A stretch of 64,000 nt of DNA from Streptomyces sp. B21-083 (GTDB lineage Bacteria > Actinomycetota > Actinomycetes > Streptomycetales > Streptomycetaceae): positions 4,960,001 through 5,024,000 of the forward strand of contig NZ_JARUND010000001.1 of the NCBI RefSeq assembly GCF_036898825.1, in the 5' to 3' direction. Position numbers and translations under genes: made by a program. Shown here in pieces: positions 27,929 to 40,192 of the stretch (position 1 is the stretch's first letter; each line of letters starts with the position of its first letter). Under the pieces are notes generated by a model. It did no database searches and was not told the origin of the DNA. It saw nothing but the letters and a program-made list of their open reading frames with translations.

Positions 27929-28807
27929 TTCGCCGTTCTCCGGCGGCCTCCTGTGCGGATGCAGCCGGGTCCCTTGCCGGTTCCTTGTGGGTTCCGGCGC
28001 CCGTCGGGCGTTGCCTCGCCGCAACCCACTGTTCGAATGCGGGCCAGGTTACGGCCGCCCTCCACAGATTCGGTGACTTTTTCGCGTCCACACCCTGGGG
28101 ACCGCGAAGTTGTCCAGACTGTGTCCACAGGCGAGGCTGGTGATAGATCATCAGACCAGGTCAGGTGGTTGTGGATCGGTGGACAAAAGATCTCCACAGC
28201 CTGTGGATAAAAAAATGATCCACAGGCTGTGCACGGAGTTGTCCACCGGTGGCCCACAGGCTGCGGCCGGTTGTCCCCAGCGATCACCGGCTTCTCCACA
28301 CCTCTGTCCACTGTTCGGCAACAGGACGTGCCTCCTCACCACGTCGAGTGAAAGGCGTCACACCGAGGCGCTTGGTTGGGCTGTGGGAAACGTGGGTAAA
28401 GCTGGGGACGCTCCTGGGGAGAAGTACCCCCCGCCTGTGCATGGAGTGTGCAGAACTTTCTGTTCTCCACAGAAGAGGTGAGTTATCCACCGCCTCCACC
28501 CACAGGGTCAGTGGATAAAATTTGCGGCCTGAGCTGCGAAAACGGGGTTATCCACGGTATCCACAGCCCCTACTACTACTGACAACTATTGAGAGCTCGG
28601 AATCCGTTTCGAAGTGGGTCCTGTGCACAACTTGCTGTCGGGAGCCCGGCTGCCCCTCGTCACGACTTGACCCGACAGGCACCTACTGTCAGTGCTGTGC
28701 GTCAGACTGTTCCTGGCGTCCTTCCCAGCACAGGGACCGACGACACCGAGACAGACGACGAAGCCAGGCAGGCCGAGAAGCGCCGGCAACAGCAGGAGGC
28801 GGCAACA
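27929..28807. other. oriC: Origin of replication, oriC
   Basis: The non-coding dnaA-dnaN interval. Between 28084 and 28630 I count at least 18 nine-mers within two changes of TTGTCCACA, on both strands. One-mismatch boxes are at 28110, 28121, 28178, 28202, 28239, 28271, 28292, 28463 and 28622; two-mismatch boxes include 28084, 28190, 28216, 28304, 28382, 28483, 28510, 28548 and 28557. None is a perfect consensus. They fall in two groups separated by a box-poor gap (about 28313-28381), as reported for S. lividans and S. coelicolor. AT-rich runs next to boxes lie at 28207-28216 and 28513-28523. No parS is inside. Confidence 0.97.
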
Positions 28808-29938
28808 GTGAAGATCCGGGTGGAACGCGACGTACTCGCGGAGGCAGTTGCCTGGGCGGCGCGCAGCCTCCCGGCCCGTCCGCCGGCCCCTGTCCTCGCC
28901 GGCCTCCTGCTGAAGGCCGAGGAAGGCCAGCTGAGCCTGTCGAGCTTCGACTACGAGGTCTCCGCGCGGGTGTCGGTGGAGGCCGAGGTCGAGGAGGTGG
29001 GCACCGTCCTGGTGTCCGGCCGGCTCCTCGCCGACATCTGCCGCGCCCTTCCCAACCGCCCGGTGGAGATTTCCACAGACGGTGTACGGGCCACGGTGGT
29101 GTGCGGCTCCTCCCGCTTCACCCTCCACACACTGCCTGTGGAGGAGTACCCGGCCCTGCCGCAGATGCCGACCGCGACCGGCACGGTGCCCGGTGAGGTG
29201 TTCGCCTCCGCCGCCGCGCAGGTGGCCATCGCGGCCGGCCGTGACGACACGCTGCCCGTCCTCACCGGTGTGCGTATCGAGATCGAGGGCGACACGGTGA
29301 CGCTGGCGTCCACCGACCGCTACCGCTTCGCGGTCCGCGAGTTCCTGTGGAAGCCGGAGGACCCGGACGCGTCCGCGGTGGCCCTGGTGCCCGCGAAGAC
29401 GCTCCTGGACACCGCCAAGGCGCTCACGAGCGGCGACAGCGTCATCCTGGCGCTGTCCGGCTCGGGCGCGGGCGAGGGCCTCATCGGCTTCGAGGGCGCC
29501 GGCCGTCGCACGACGACGCGGCTGCTGGAGGGCGACCTCCCGAAGTACCGCTCGCTGTTCCCGACGGAGTTCAACTCCATCGCCGTGATCGAGACCGCCC
29601 CCTTCGTGGAGGCCGTCAAGCGTGTGGCCCTGGTGGCCGAGCGGAACACCCCGGTGCGACTCAGCTTCGAGCAGGGTGTGCTCATCCTGGAGGCCGGGTC
29701 CAGCGACGACGCACAGGCTGTGGAGCGGGTCGACGCCCAGTTGGAGGGCGACGACGTGTCGATCGCCTTCAACCCGACGTTCCTGCTGGACGGCCTGAGC
29801 GCGATCGACTCCCCGGTGGCCCAGCTGTCCTTCACGACGTCCACGAAGCCCGCGCTGCTCAGCGGCAAGCCGGCCCTGGACGCCGAGGCGGACGAGGCGT
29901 ACAAGTATCTGATCATGCCGGTCCGCCTCAGCGGCTGA
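28808..29938 (+). CDS. dnaN: DNA polymerase III subunit beta (sliding clamp)
   Basis: Ring-shaped processivity clamp that tethers replicative and repair polymerases to DNA. 376 residues in three similar clamp domains; the conserved DGVRATVV, ASTDRYRFAVREF and C-terminal YLIMPVRLSG are present. The GTG at 28808 has AGGAGG upstream; an earlier in-frame start would extend it into oriC and is rejected. Confidence 0.97.
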   Translation: MKIRVERDVLAEAVAWAARSLPARPPAPVLAGLLLKAEEGQLSLSSFDYEVSARVSVEAEVEEVGTVLVSGRLLADICRALPNRPVEISTDGVRATVVCGSSRFTLHTLPVEEYPALPQMPTATGTVPGEVFASAAAQVAIAAGRDDTLPVLTGVRIEIEGDTVTLASTDRYRFAVREFLWKPEDPDASAVALVPAKTLLDTAKALTSGDSVILALSGSGAGEGLIGFEGAGRRTTTRLLEGDLPKYRSLFPTEFNSIAVIETAPFVEAVKRVALVAERNTPVRLSFEQGVLILEAGSSDDAQAVERVDAQLEGDDVSIAFNPTFLLDGLSAIDSPVAQLSFTTSTKPALLSGKPALDAEADEAYKYLIMPVRLSG

Positions 29939-30012
29939 GCGATGTGAGCCGCCTGGTGGCGCCAGCTGCTTTTCGAACGGCTGAGCGCCTCCGCCGGAAA
30001 CACCGCAGGTGG

Positions 30013-30038
30013 GGGCATACGTTTGAGCGCGTATGCCC
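30013..30038 (+). terminator. Hairpin after dnaN
   Basis: 9-bp perfect stem GGGCATACG with an 8-base loop, 75 bases after the dnaN stop. A likely terminator that separates dnaN from gnd. Confidence 0.6.
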
Positions 30039-30130
30039 ACAGGTGTGCATGAGCGTCCGGGTCTAGGCTCGGACGTGGGTACGAGCAACAGGAGTGCCCT
30101 CATGCCACGTCGCAACCTAAGGAACAACTG

Positions 30131-31006
30131 ATGGAGCTCGGTCTCGTCGGCCTCGGCAAGATGGGCGGCAACATGCGCGAGCGGATCCGCCGCGCAGGTC
30201 TCACCGTCATCGGATACGACCGCAACCCGGACGTCGCCGATGTCCACAGCCTCAAGGAGCTTGTGGACGGGCTCAGCGCCCCGCGTGTGGTGTGGGTGAT
30301 GGTCCCGGCCGGCGCCCCGACCCAGTCCACCGTCGACGAACTCGCCGAGTTCCTGGAGCCCGGTGACGTCGTGGTGGACGGCGGCAACTCGCGCTGGACG
30401 GACGACGAGAAGCACGCCGAGGAGCTGGCGGCCAAGGGCATCGGTTTCGTCGACTGCGGTGTCTCCGGCGGCGTCTGGGGCCTGGAGAACGGCTACGCGC
30501 TGATGTACGGCGGCGACGCCGAGCACATCGCCAAGGTGCAGCCGGTCTTCGAGGCCCTCAAGCCCAAGGGTGACTTCGGCGCCGTCCACGCGGGCAAGGT
30601 GGGCGCCGGGCACTTCTCGAAGATGGTCCACAACGGCATCGAGTACGCCATGATGCAGGCCTACGCCGAGGGCTGGGAACTCCTGGAGAAGGTCGACTCC
30701 GTCACGGACGTACGGGAGGTCTTCCGGTCCTGGCAGGACGGCACGGTCATCCGCTCCTGGCTCCTCGACCTGGCGGTCAACGCCCTCGAAGAGGACGAGC
30801 ACCTGGACAGGCTGCGCGGGTTCGCCGCGGACTCCGGTGAGGGCCGCTGGACCGTGGAGGCCGCCATCGACCACGCCGTTCCGCTGCCCGCGATCACCGC
30901 GTCACTGTTCGCGCGGTTCGCGTCGCGGCAGGACGACTCCCCGCAGATGAAGATGATCGCGGCGCTGCGCAACCAGTTCGGCGGCCACGCGGTCGAGTCG
31001 AAGTAG
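30131..31006 (+). CDS. gnd: 6-phosphogluconate dehydrogenase, decarboxylating (short form)
   Basis: Oxidises 6-phosphogluconate to ribulose 5-phosphate with release of CO2. 291 residues, the short GntZ/YqeC-like class rather than the 470-residue enzyme. N-terminal GLVGLGKMGGNM dinucleotide motif, substrate segment VDCGVSGGVWGLENGYALM and catalytic HNGIEYAMMQA (Lys in FSKMVHN). Its location between dnaN and recF is peculiar to Streptomyces and relatives. recF follows after 51 bases. Confidence 0.93.
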   Translation: MELGLVGLGKMGGNMRERIRRAGLTVIGYDRNPDVADVHSLKELVDGLSAPRVVWVMVPAGAPTQSTVDELAEFLEPGDVVVDGGNSRWTDDEKHAEELAAKGIGFVDCGVSGGVWGLENGYALMYGGDAEHIAKVQPVFEALKPKGDFGAVHAGKVGAGHFSKMVHNGIEYAMMQAYAEGWELLEKVDSVTDVREVFRSWQDGTVIRSWLLDLAVNALEEDEHLDRLRGFAADSGEGRWTVEAAIDHAVPLPAITASLFARFASRQDDSPQMKMIAALRNQFGGHAVESK

Positions 31007-31057
31007 TCCACAGGGCCGCTCAGCGGTCCACAAGTACGGGGGAGGTCGGCGACGACC

Positions 31058-32179
31058 ATGCACGTCACGCATCTGTCGCTGGCCGACTTCCGCTCGTACG
31101 CCCAGGTCGAGGTCCCGCTCGAACCGGGCGTCACCGCGTTCGTGGGCCCCAACGGGCAGGGCAAGACCAACCTCGTCGAGGCGGTCGGCTATCTCGCCAC
31201 ACTGGGCAGCCACCGGGTCTCCTCGGACGCGCCCCTGGTCCGCATGGGCGCCGACCGGGCGATCATCCGGGCGCAGGTCAAACAGGGCGAGCGGCAGCAG
31301 CTGGTCGAGCTGGAGCTGAACCCGGGCCGGGCGAACCGCGCCCGCATCAACAGGTCGTCGCAGGTCAGACCTCGTGACGTACTGGGGATAGTACGGACGG
31401 TGCTGTTCGCGCCCGAGGATCTCGCCCTGGTGAAGGGCGACCCGGGTGAGCGGCGGCGGTTCCTCGACGAGCTGATCACCCTGCGCTCCCCGCGTATGGC
31501 GGGTGTGCGGTCCGACTACGACCGGGTCCTCAAGCAGCGCAACACGCTCCTCAAGTCGGCGGCGCTGGCCCGGCGCCACGGCGGTCGCACGATGGACCTC
31601 TCGACGCTCGACGTGTGGGACCAGCATCTCGCGCGCGTGGGAGCCGAGTTGCTGGCCCAGCGGCTCGACCTGATCGCCGCGGTCCAGCCGCTGGCCGACA
31701 AGGCCTACGAGCAACTGGCGCCCGGCGGTGGTCCGCTGGCCCTGGAGTACAAGCCGTCGGCGCCGGGTGAGGCACGCGCGCGAGAGGAGCTGTACGAGCA
31801 GCTGATGGGGGCCCTGGCCGAGGTGCGCAAGCAGGAGATCGAGCGGGGTGTCACGCTCGTGGGCCCGCACCGGGACGATCTGCATCTCAAGCTCGGTGAA
31901 CTGCCCGCGAAGGGGTACGCGTCCCACGGTGAGTCCTGGTCGTACGCGCTGGCGTTGCGGCTGGCCTCGTACGACCTGCTGCGGGCCGAGGGGAACGAGC
32001 CGGTGCTCGTCCTCGACGACGTGTTCGCGGAGCTGGACACCCGGCGCCGGGAGCGGCTGGCGGAACTGGTGGCGCCCGGTGAGCAGGTGCTGGTGACGGC
32101 CGCGGTCGACGACGACGTACCGCACGTACTGACGGGGAGGCGGTACTCGGTGTCGGACGGGGCGGTGGAGCGCGTATGA
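31058..32179 (+). CDS. recF: DNA replication and repair protein RecF
   Basis: SMC-like ATPase that helps load RecA at gaps. 373 residues with Walker [10 protein letters not shown] near 30-38, the ABC signature region [17 protein letters not shown] and Walker [14 protein letters not shown]. Its stop overlaps the start of the dciA-like gene by 4 bases (ATGA). Confidence 0.96.
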   Translation: MHVTHLSLADFRSYAQVEVPLEPGVTAFVGPNGQGKTNLVEAVGYLATLGSHRVSSDAPLVRMGADRAIIRAQVKQGERQQLVELELNPGRANRARINRSSQVRPRDVLGIVRTVLFAPEDLALVKGDPGERRRFLDELITLRSPRMAGVRSDYDRVLKQRNTLLKSAALARRHGGRTMDLSTLDVWDQHLARVGAELLAQRLDLIAAVQPLADKAYEQLAPGGGPLALEYKPSAPGEARAREELYEQLMGALAEVRKQEIERGVTLVGPHRDDLHLKLGELPAKGYASHGESWSYALALRLASYDLLRAEGNEPVLVLDDVFAELDTRRRERLAELVAPGEQVLVTAAVDDDVPHVLTGRRYSVSDGAVERV

Positions 32180-32739
32180 CGGCCGACCGGTCCGTGTCGT
32201 TCGGGGAGAGCCCGGAGGAATCCCCCAGATCCACCCCTGAGCCTTCCGGGGTGGATCTCGCGCGGGTGGCGCTCAGGGCGGCGAAAGAGGCGGCACGCGC
32301 GCGTGGGGACGCTGCCCAGCAGAAGAAGCAGGCGCGGCGCGGAGGCGGTCTGCGTTCCGGCTCGGGTCGTGACGGCCGCGACCCGATGGCGCTCGGTGCG
32401 GCGATCAACCGGCTGGTGACGGAGCGCGGGTGGGAGGCGCCGGCCGCGGTGGGCGGGGTGATGGGCCGCTGGCCGGAGATCGTCGGCGAGGACCTGGCCA
32501 AGCACTGCGAGCCGGAGTCGTACGACGAGGACGAGCGGGTGCTGACCGTGCGCTGTGACTCGACGGCGTGGGCGACGAACGTGCGGCTGCTCGCGCCGCA
32601 GCTGGTCGCACGGCTGAACGAGGACCTCGGGCACGGCAGGGTGCGGCTGATCAAGGTGCTCGGCCCGGGTGGTCCGGCACGCCGTTACGGCCCGCTGCGG
32701 GCTCCCGGGAGCACCGGTCCGGGGGACACCTACGGGTGA
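32176..32739 (+). CDS. DciA-like protein (DUF721)
   Basis: A 187-residue protein with a basic, disordered N-terminus and the DUF721 core (about 70-160: [42 protein letters not shown] is the region, with a conserved W and [10 protein letters not shown]). DUF721 proteins include DciA, the helicase operator/loader that replaces DnaC in many bacteria; mycobacterial DciA supports this. Coupled to recF by a 4-base overlap. The function in replication is by family and position. Confidence 0.85.
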   Translation: MTADRSVSFGESPEESPRSTPEPSGVDLARVALRAAKEAARARGDAAQQKKQARRGGGLRSGSGRDGRDPMALGAAINRLVTERGWEAPAAVGGVMGRWPEIVGEDLAKHCEPESYDEDERVLTVRCDSTAWATNVRLLAPQLVARLNEDLGHGRVRLIKVLGPGGPARRYGPLRAPGSTGPGDTYG

Positions 32740-35199
<2,460 letters not shown>

Positions 35200-35241
35200 G
35201 TCGGTCTCAGCTGACCGCGTCAGAAAGGATCTTCACCAGCA

Positions 35242-37848
35242 ATGACCGACGAGACACCTCTCCCCCCCACGGCTGCGAGCGCTCCCGAAGAGGGCGAGAC
35301 CACCCTGCGTGTCGAGCCCGTCGGGCTCGAGACCGAGATGCAGCGCTCGTACCTCGACTACGCGATGTCCGTCATCGTGTCGCGTGCGCTGCCCGACGTA
35401 CGGGACGGTCTCAAGCCCGTCCACCGCCGCGTCCTGTACGCCATGTACGACGGCGGCTACCGGCCCGAGAAGGGCTTCTACAAGTGCGCCCGCGTCGTCG
35501 GCGACGTCATGGGCACCTACCACCCGCACGGCGACTCCTCGATCTACGACGCGCTGGTCCGCCTCGCGCAGCCGTGGTCGATGCGGATGCCGCTGGTGGA
35601 CTCCAACGGCAACTTCGGTTCCCCGGGCAACGACCCGGCCGCCGCCATGCGGTACACCGAGTGCAAGCTGAAGCCGCTGTCCATGGAGATGGTCCGCGAC
35701 ATCGACGAGGACACCGTCGACTTCACGGACAACTACGACGGCCGTAACCAGGAGCCGACGGTTCTGCCGGCCCGCTTCCCGAACCTGCTGATCAACGGTT
35801 CGGCGGGCATCGCGGTCGGTATGGCGACCAACATCCCGCCGCACAACCTCCGCGAGGTCGCGGCCGGCGCCCAGTGGTACCTGGAGAACCCCGAGGCCTC
35901 CCACGAGGAACTGCTCGACGCCCTGATCGAGCGCATCAAGGGCCCCGACTTCCCCAGTGGTGCCCTTGTGGTGGGCCGAAAGGGCATCGAGGAGGCGTAC
36001 CGCACCGGCCGTGGTTCGATCACGATGCGCGCGGTCGTCGACGTCGAGGAGATCCAGAACCGCCAGTGCCTGGTGGTCACCGAACTCCCCTACCAGGTCA
36101 ACCCGGACAACCTCGCGCAGAAGATCGCCGACCTCGTGAAGGACGGCAAGGTCGGCGGCATCGCGGACGTCCGCGACGAGACGTCGTCCCGTACGGGCCA
36201 GCGCCTGGTCATCGTCCTGAAGCGGGACGCGGTCGCCAAGGTCGTCCTGAACAACCTCTACAAGCACACCGACCTGCAGACGAACTTCGGCGCCAACATG
36301 CTGGCGCTCGTCGACGGCGTGCCGCGCACCCTCTCCCTGGACGCGTTCATCCGGCACTGGGTGACGCACCAGATCGAGGTCATCGTCCGCCGTACGAAGT
36401 TCCGGCTGCGCAAGGCCGAGGAGCGGGCGCACATCCTGCGTGGCCTCCTGAAGGCCCTGGACGCCATCGACGAGGTCATCGCGCTGATCCGGCGCAGCGA
36501 CACCGTCGAGATCGCGCGCGAGGGCCTGATGGGCCTCCTGGAGATCGACGAGATCCAGGCCAACGCCATCCTGGAGATGCAGCTGCGCCGACTGGCGGCT
36601 CTGGAGCGCCAGAAGATCGTCGCCGAGCACGACGAACTTCAGGCCAAGATCCGTGAGTACAACGCGATCCTCGCCTCGCCGGTGCGTCAGCGCGGCATCA
36701 TCAGCGAGGAACTCGCCGCGATCGTCGAGAAGTTCGGCGACGACCGGCGTTCCAAGCTGGTGCCGTTCGACGGTGACATGTCCATCGAGGACCTGATCGC
36801 CGAAGAGGACATCGTCGTCACCATCTCGCGCGGTGGCTACGTCAAGCGCACCAAGACCGAGGACTACCGCTCGCAGAAGCGCGGCGGCAAGGGCGTACGT
36901 GGCACGAAGCTCAAGGAAGACGACATCGTCGACCACTTCTTCGTGTCGACCACGCACCATTGGCTGCTGTTCTTCACCAACAAGGGCCGTGTCTACCGCG
37001 CCAAGGCGTACGAGCTGCCCGACGCCGGGCGGGACGCGCGCGGCCAGCACGTCGCCAACCTGCTGGCCTTCCAGCCGGACGAGGCGATCGCGGAGATCCT
37101 CGCGATCCGCGACTACGAGGCGGCGCCCTACCTCGTGCTGGCCACCAAGGGTGGTCTGGTGAAGAAGACGCCTCTGAAGGATTACGATTCGCCGCGTTCG
37201 GGCGGTGTGATCGCGATCAACCTCCGTGAGACGGAGGACGGTTCCGACGATGAACTGATCGGAGCCGAACTCGTCTCGGCAGAGGACGATCTGCTGTTGA
37301 TCAGCAGGAAGGCACAGTCGATCAGGTTCACGGCGACGGACGACGCGTTGCGTCCGATGGGCCGCGCCACGTCGGGTGTCAAGGGCATGAGCTTCCGTGA
37401 GGGAGACCAGCTGCTCTCGATGAATGTTGTTCGACCCGGTACGTTCGTGTTCACTGCTACCGACGGCGGGTACGCGAAGCGGACCGCAGTCGACGAGTAC
37501 CGCGTCCAGGGGCGCGGCGGCCTCGGTATCAAGGCCGCCAAGATCGTCGAGGACCGCGGTTCCCTCGTCGGTGCGCTGGTGGTCGAGGAGACCGACGAGA
37601 TCCTCGCCATCACGCTCTCGGGCGGTGTGATTCGTACGCGAGTCAATGAGGTCAGGGAGACGGGCCGTGACACCATGGGCGTCCAACTGATCAACCTGGG
37701 CAAGCGCGATGCCGTCGTCGGTATCGCACGAAACGCCGAAGCGGGACGTGAGGCCGAGGAGGTCGACGGCGAGGACGCCGTCGACGAGCCGGCCGAGGGT
37801 GCCGTGACCATCGGCACGGACGAGGGCGATCAGTCCTCGTCGGAGTAG
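35242..37848 (+). CDS. gyrA: DNA gyrase subunit A
   Basis: Breakage-reunion subunit. 868 residues with the catalytic Tyr138 in AAMRYTE, the quinolone region GDSSIYDA with Ser99 and Asp103 (equivalent to E. coli Ser83 and Asp87, wild-type), and a beta-pinwheel C-terminal domain with the GyrA box QKRGGKG. An acidic tail closes the protein. Ribosome-binding site AAAGGAT upstream. Confidence 0.98.
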   Translation: MTDETPLPPTAASAPEEGETTLRVEPVGLETEMQRSYLDYAMSVIVSRALPDVRDGLKPVHRRVLYAMYDGGYRPEKGFYKCARVVGDVMGTYHPHGDSSIYDALVRLAQPWSMRMPLVDSNGNFGSPGNDPAAAMRYTECKLKPLSMEMVRDIDEDTVDFTDNYDGRNQEPTVLPARFPNLLINGSAGIAVGMATNIPPHNLREVAAGAQWYLENPEASHEELLDALIERIKGPDFPSGALVVGRKGIEEAYRTGRGSITMRAVVDVEEIQNRQCLVVTELPYQVNPDNLAQKIADLVKDGKVGGIADVRDETSSRTGQRLVIVLKRDAVAKVVLNNLYKHTDLQTNFGANMLALVDGVPRTLSLDAFIRHWVTHQIEVIVRRTKFRLRKAEERAHILRGLLKALDAIDEVIALIRRSDTVEIAREGLMGLLEIDEIQANAILEMQLRRLAALERQKIVAEHDELQAKIREYNAILASPVRQRGIISEELAAIVEKFGDDRRSKLVPFDGDMSIEDLIAEEDIVVTISRGGYVKRTKTEDYRSQKRGGKGVRGTKLKEDDIVDHFFVSTTHHWLLFFTNKGRVYRAKAYELPDAGRDARGQHVANLLAFQPDEAIAEILAIRDYEAAPYLVLATKGGLVKKTPLKDYDSPRSGGVIAINLRETEDGSDDELIGAELVSAEDDLLLISRKAQSIRFTATDDALRPMGRATSGVKGMSFREGDQLLSMNVVRPGTFVFTATDGGYAKRTAVDEYRVQGRGGLGIKAAKIVEDRGSLVGALVVEETDEILAITLSGGVIRTRVNEVRETGRDTMGVQLINLGKRDAVVGIARNAEAGREAEEVDGEDAVDEPAEGAVTIGTDEGDQSSSE

Positions 37849-37866
37849 CGCGAGGAGTGAGTCAAC

Positions 37867-38787
37867 GTGAGCGGAGCCACGGGCGCCGGTTCGTCCGGCA
37901 GTTCGTCCGGTCCCTCGACCGGTACGGACAAAGACGGCGGCGGTCGTGGCTCCGCCGCGCGTGCGACTGATGGACAGCAGGGTGCGAGGGACGCGCACAG
38001 TGCGACAGATCCGCACACGACCAACCTGCAGGCCATCAAGCCGCGCACGGGCGGCAAGCGCTCGCCCGACACGCATGGATCTCAGGGATCCCAGGGGGGA
38101 ACCGTGACGGACGCCAGAGGTCCGCAGACCCAGCAGTACGGGGCCGGTGGCGGCGCGGCCGCCCAGGGAGCCCCGGGTGCCATGCCGGTGGCGGAGTCCG
38201 CCGCGCAGCGCGCCCCAGCGCCGCCGCAGCAGTCGCCGTTGCCCGGTGAGCGGCAGCCGCAGCAGCCTGCGGGGCCCTACCACCCGCCGCAGGCCTACCC
38301 GTCGGCCGCCGCAGGGGGCCCCGCGGCCCCGGTGCAGGCCCCGGCTCAGGCTCAGGCCCGCAACGCCCAGGCAGGGGCCGTACGGCGCCCGCGTACGGGG
38401 GCGACCACCCTGCCCCGCACGCGCAAGGCACGTCTGCGCGTGTCCAAGGCCGACCCGTGGTCGGTGATGAAGGTCAGCTTCCTGCTGTCGATCGCGCTGG
38501 GCATCTGCACGATCGTGGCGGCGGTGGTCCTGTGGATGGTCATGGACGCGATGGGCGTCTTCTCGACGGTCGGCGGCACGATCTCGGAGGCCACGGGGTC
38601 GAACGAGTCGAACGGCTTCGACCTCCAGTCCTTCCTGTCGCTGCCGCACGTCCTCATGTTCACGTCGGTCATCGCCGTCATCGACGTCGTCCTCGCGACG
38701 GCGCTGGCGACCCTCGGCGCGTTCATCTACAACCTCTCCGCCGGCTTCGTCGGCGGCATCGAGCTGACGCTCGCCGAGGACGAGTGA
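37867..38787 (+). CDS. DUF3566 domain membrane protein
   Basis: 306 residues: a long Gly/Pro/Gln/Ala-rich cytoplasmic half (1-190), a basic junction TRKARLRVSKADPWSVMK, then two membrane segments (about 202-226 and 260-285) with the DUF3566 core. The gene follows gyrA in nearly all actinobacteria (Rv0007 in M. tuberculosis). GTG start 18 bases after gyrA stop with CGAGGAG. Function is not established. Confidence 0.88.
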   Translation: MSGATGAGSSGSSSGPSTGTDKDGGGRGSAARATDGQQGARDAHSATDPHTTNLQAIKPRTGGKRSPDTHGSQGSQGGTVTDARGPQTQQYGAGGGAAAQGAPGAMPVAESAAQRAPAPPQQSPLPGERQPQQPAGPYHPPQAYPSAAAGGPAAPVQAPAQAQARNAQAGAVRRPRTGATTLPRTRKARLRVSKADPWSVMKVSFLLSIALGICTIVAAVVLWMVMDAMGVFSTVGGTISEATGSNESNGFDLQSFLSLPHVLMFTSVIAVIDVVLATALATLGAFIYNLSAGFVGGIELTLAEDE

Positions 38788-38850
38788 GCCGGTGAAGCGC
38801 AGGTGAGGCGCGGGTGAGGTGCGGTCCCAAACGTCGCCCGACTATCGATT

Positions 38851-38879
38851 TTGGGACTGGCCGCGTCGTGCGCTAATCT
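38851..38879 (+). promoter_or_regulatory. Promoter of tRNA-Ile
   Basis: TTGGGA (38851-38856), 17 bases, TAATCT (38874-38879), about 40 bases before the mature tRNA. It fits a housekeeping sigma (HrdB) promoter. Confidence 0.6.
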
Positions 38880-38919
38880 TCAGGGGTCAGCGCGCGGGAC
38901 ATACACCGCAGAGCGCGGC

Positions 38920-38996
38920 GGGGCTATAGCTCAGTTGGTTAGAGCGCATCCCTGATAAGGATGAGGCCACAGGTTCAAATCCTGTTAGCCCCACCA
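38920..38996 (+). tRNA. tRNA-Ile (GAT)
   Basis: Cloverleaf with acceptor GGGGCTA/TAGCCCC, D loop AGCTCAGTTGGTTAGAGC, anticodon loop with GAT, T-arm with GGTTCAAATCC and an encoded CCA at 38994-38996. It abuts a decayed integrase and is the probable old attachment site. Confidence 0.98.
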
Positions 38997-39088
38997 GCAC
39001 AAAGGCCCCCAGGCAATCACGCTTGGGGGCCTTTGGCATCTACGGCTGACATCAGCCGATGATTTGATCGTCCGGCAGCTCGGTGAGC
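38979..39088. repeat. Copy 1 of a tRNA-end/terminator/integrase-end repeat
   Basis: Starts within the 3' end of tRNA-Ile, runs through the terminator and into the 3' end of the integrase relic. It matches 40063-40176 in the same direction with roughly two thirds to three quarters identity by eye, with the longest identical block GCACAAAGGCC near 38997. Confidence 0.65.
39001..39034. terminator. Terminator of tRNA-Ile
   Basis: Perfect 11-bp stem AAAGGCCCCCA with a 12-base loop just after the tRNA. Confidence 0.88.
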
Positions 39089-39620
39089 ATCTCGGTTGCT
39101 TCCCGTTGGGAAGGATCGTCTGAGCCACCGTGGGGCACCTTGAGGAAGGCGAGCAGGGCCCCGCACGTGTGCCGGGCGAGCCGAACTTGATCCGCCGCAC
39201 GCCGGCCCGCTGCACGAGCGCGTCGAAGGCTCGGGAGAAGTCGACAGGGTCTGTCAGCCCGCCGCGCTCCGAGGAGAAGATCACGTCGTGGTCCGGGGCT
39301 TGCTCCCGGGTGTCACTGACGATCTTGCGCTCCAACTCTTGCGGTTCCCGCCGCTCTTCAGGGCAAGGCCGCAGAACTCCGGGAGTGGCAGCGGCCGTTG
39401 GGGACTCCGTTTTCAGGTCCTTGAGGATCAGGCCCACGCCCTTCTCCCGCTGCACCTGCTCGACCGGTGTGAACTGCCGGTTCTCGAAGTCGATGTCTTG
39501 CCGACGCAGGAGCCCAGTACCTCGCTGCGGCGGAGCCCGAGAACGAACACCAGGAACGCAGGCCGCGTGTGACGTCACGTTCCTGGTAGACCCGCAGCAA
39601 AGCCGCCAGCCTTAATATGA
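39052..39620 (-). pseudogene. Decayed tyrosine recombinase (phage/AICE-type integrase)
   Basis: Minus-strand fragments of one integrase are spread over several frames. FLVFVLGLRRSEVLG (around 39520-39560) is in one frame, LLRRQDIDFENRQFTPVEQVQREKGVGL and SERGGLTDPVDFSRAF in the next, LARHTCGALLAFLKV (the H/R active-site box, near 39130-39190) in a third, and the C-terminus EATEMLTELPDDQIIG ends at 39052. At least two frameshifts are needed, and the catalytic Tyr segment (usually H-x-x-Y-x-H/T near the end) appears deleted. Only the catalytic C-terminal half remains. It ends next to tRNA-Ile, the usual place for an integrase beside its attachment site. Confidence 0.8.
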
Positions 39621-39655
39621 TCACTCGTCCAAGCTGAACTGAGAACGGGGAACGT

Positions 39656-39991
39656 ATGCGTAAGGAACTGGCGGCGCTGCTCGGCGCTGCGGCGATGGCG
39701 AGCACTCTGGTGATGGGACTTCCGGCCACCGCCTCCGCGGTCACCCTTCCTTCAGCCTGCCCGAAGGACCTGATCCTTCCCGTGCCGCAGACGCTGAAGG
39801 CGACGACGACCGTGAACCTCCGTAGCGGCCCAGGTACGAGCTACACAGCCAAGGGTTCCCTGGCCACGAGCACGAAGTTCGAGCAGTACTGCTCGACTTA
39901 CAAGTCACAGACCTGGGACTACGGCAAAGTGCTCTCCGGTGCCAACAAGGGCAAGTGGGGCTGGGTCGCCGATAGCTACCTGAAGTACTAG
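39656..39991 (+). CDS. Small secreted SH3-like domain protein
   Basis: 111 residues. A classic signal peptide (MRKELAALLGAAAMASTLV then ATASA) is followed by an 80-residue domain with TVNLRSGPGTSYTAKG and GKWGWVADSYL, the pattern of bacterial SH3 domains that bind peptidoglycan or proteins. Two cysteines may pair. ATG with GGGGAA upstream. It lies between the two repeat copies, so it may be cargo left from the decayed element. No catalytic domain is present. Confidence 0.8.
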   Translation: MRKELAALLGAAAMASTLVMGLPATASAVTLPSACPKDLILPVPQTLKATTTVNLRSGPGTSYTAKGSLATSTKFEQYCSTYKSQTWDYGKVLSGANKGKWGWVADSYLKY

Positions 39992-40062
39992 GTGCCTGAC
40001 ACCAACGGGCGCGAACAGCGATAACCAAGACAGGACCGAGCGAACGATCGGTTGAGGCAGGG

Positions 40063-40176
40063 ATCCTGTCAACCCGTCGGCACAAAGGCCTCCAGGCAGG
40101 TATACCTGGAGGCCTTCGGCATTGCATTCACGGCTGAGACCAGGCGATGAGCTGATCTTCCAGCAGTTCGGTGGGC
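40063..40176. repeat. Copy 2 of the tRNA-end/terminator/integrase-end repeat
   Basis: Begins ATCCTGTCAACCC, like the tRNA-Ile 3' end ATCCTGTTAGCCC, continues GGCACAAAGGCCTCCAGGCA, a hairpin, and an integrase C-terminus. See 38979-39088. The full tRNA is not duplicated. Confidence 0.65.
40085..40116. terminator. Terminator after the SH3-like gene
   Basis: Perfect 12-bp stem AAGGCCTCCAGG with an 8-base loop; homologous in position to the tRNA-Ile terminator. Confidence 0.85.
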
Positions 40177-40192
40177 CGCAGCCCAAGGGCGA
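40128..40192 (-). pseudogene. Second integrase C-terminal relic
   Basis: Minus-strand codons reading LRPTELLEDQLIAWSQP then stop at 40128 match the end of the first relic (TEMLTELPDDQIIG, where TGG has become TGA, then CQP). Only about 20 codons survive. The upstream side is cut by the SPW gene. Confidence 0.5.

Noticed and set aside
28589..28807. Upstream extension of dnaN into oriC
   Set aside because: The extension would cover DnaA boxes and has no family similarity; GTG at 28808 has AGGAGG.
30240..30275. DnaA-box-like sequences inside gnd
   Set aside because: Isolated 9-mers with a mismatch inside a conserved coding region; chance is likely.
35233..38649. Very long minus-strand open frame (1,138 codons) opposite gyrA
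   Set aside because: It mirrors gyrA and the DUF3566 gene; high third-position GC makes long antisense frames common. Composition is unlike any protein and no start signal fits.
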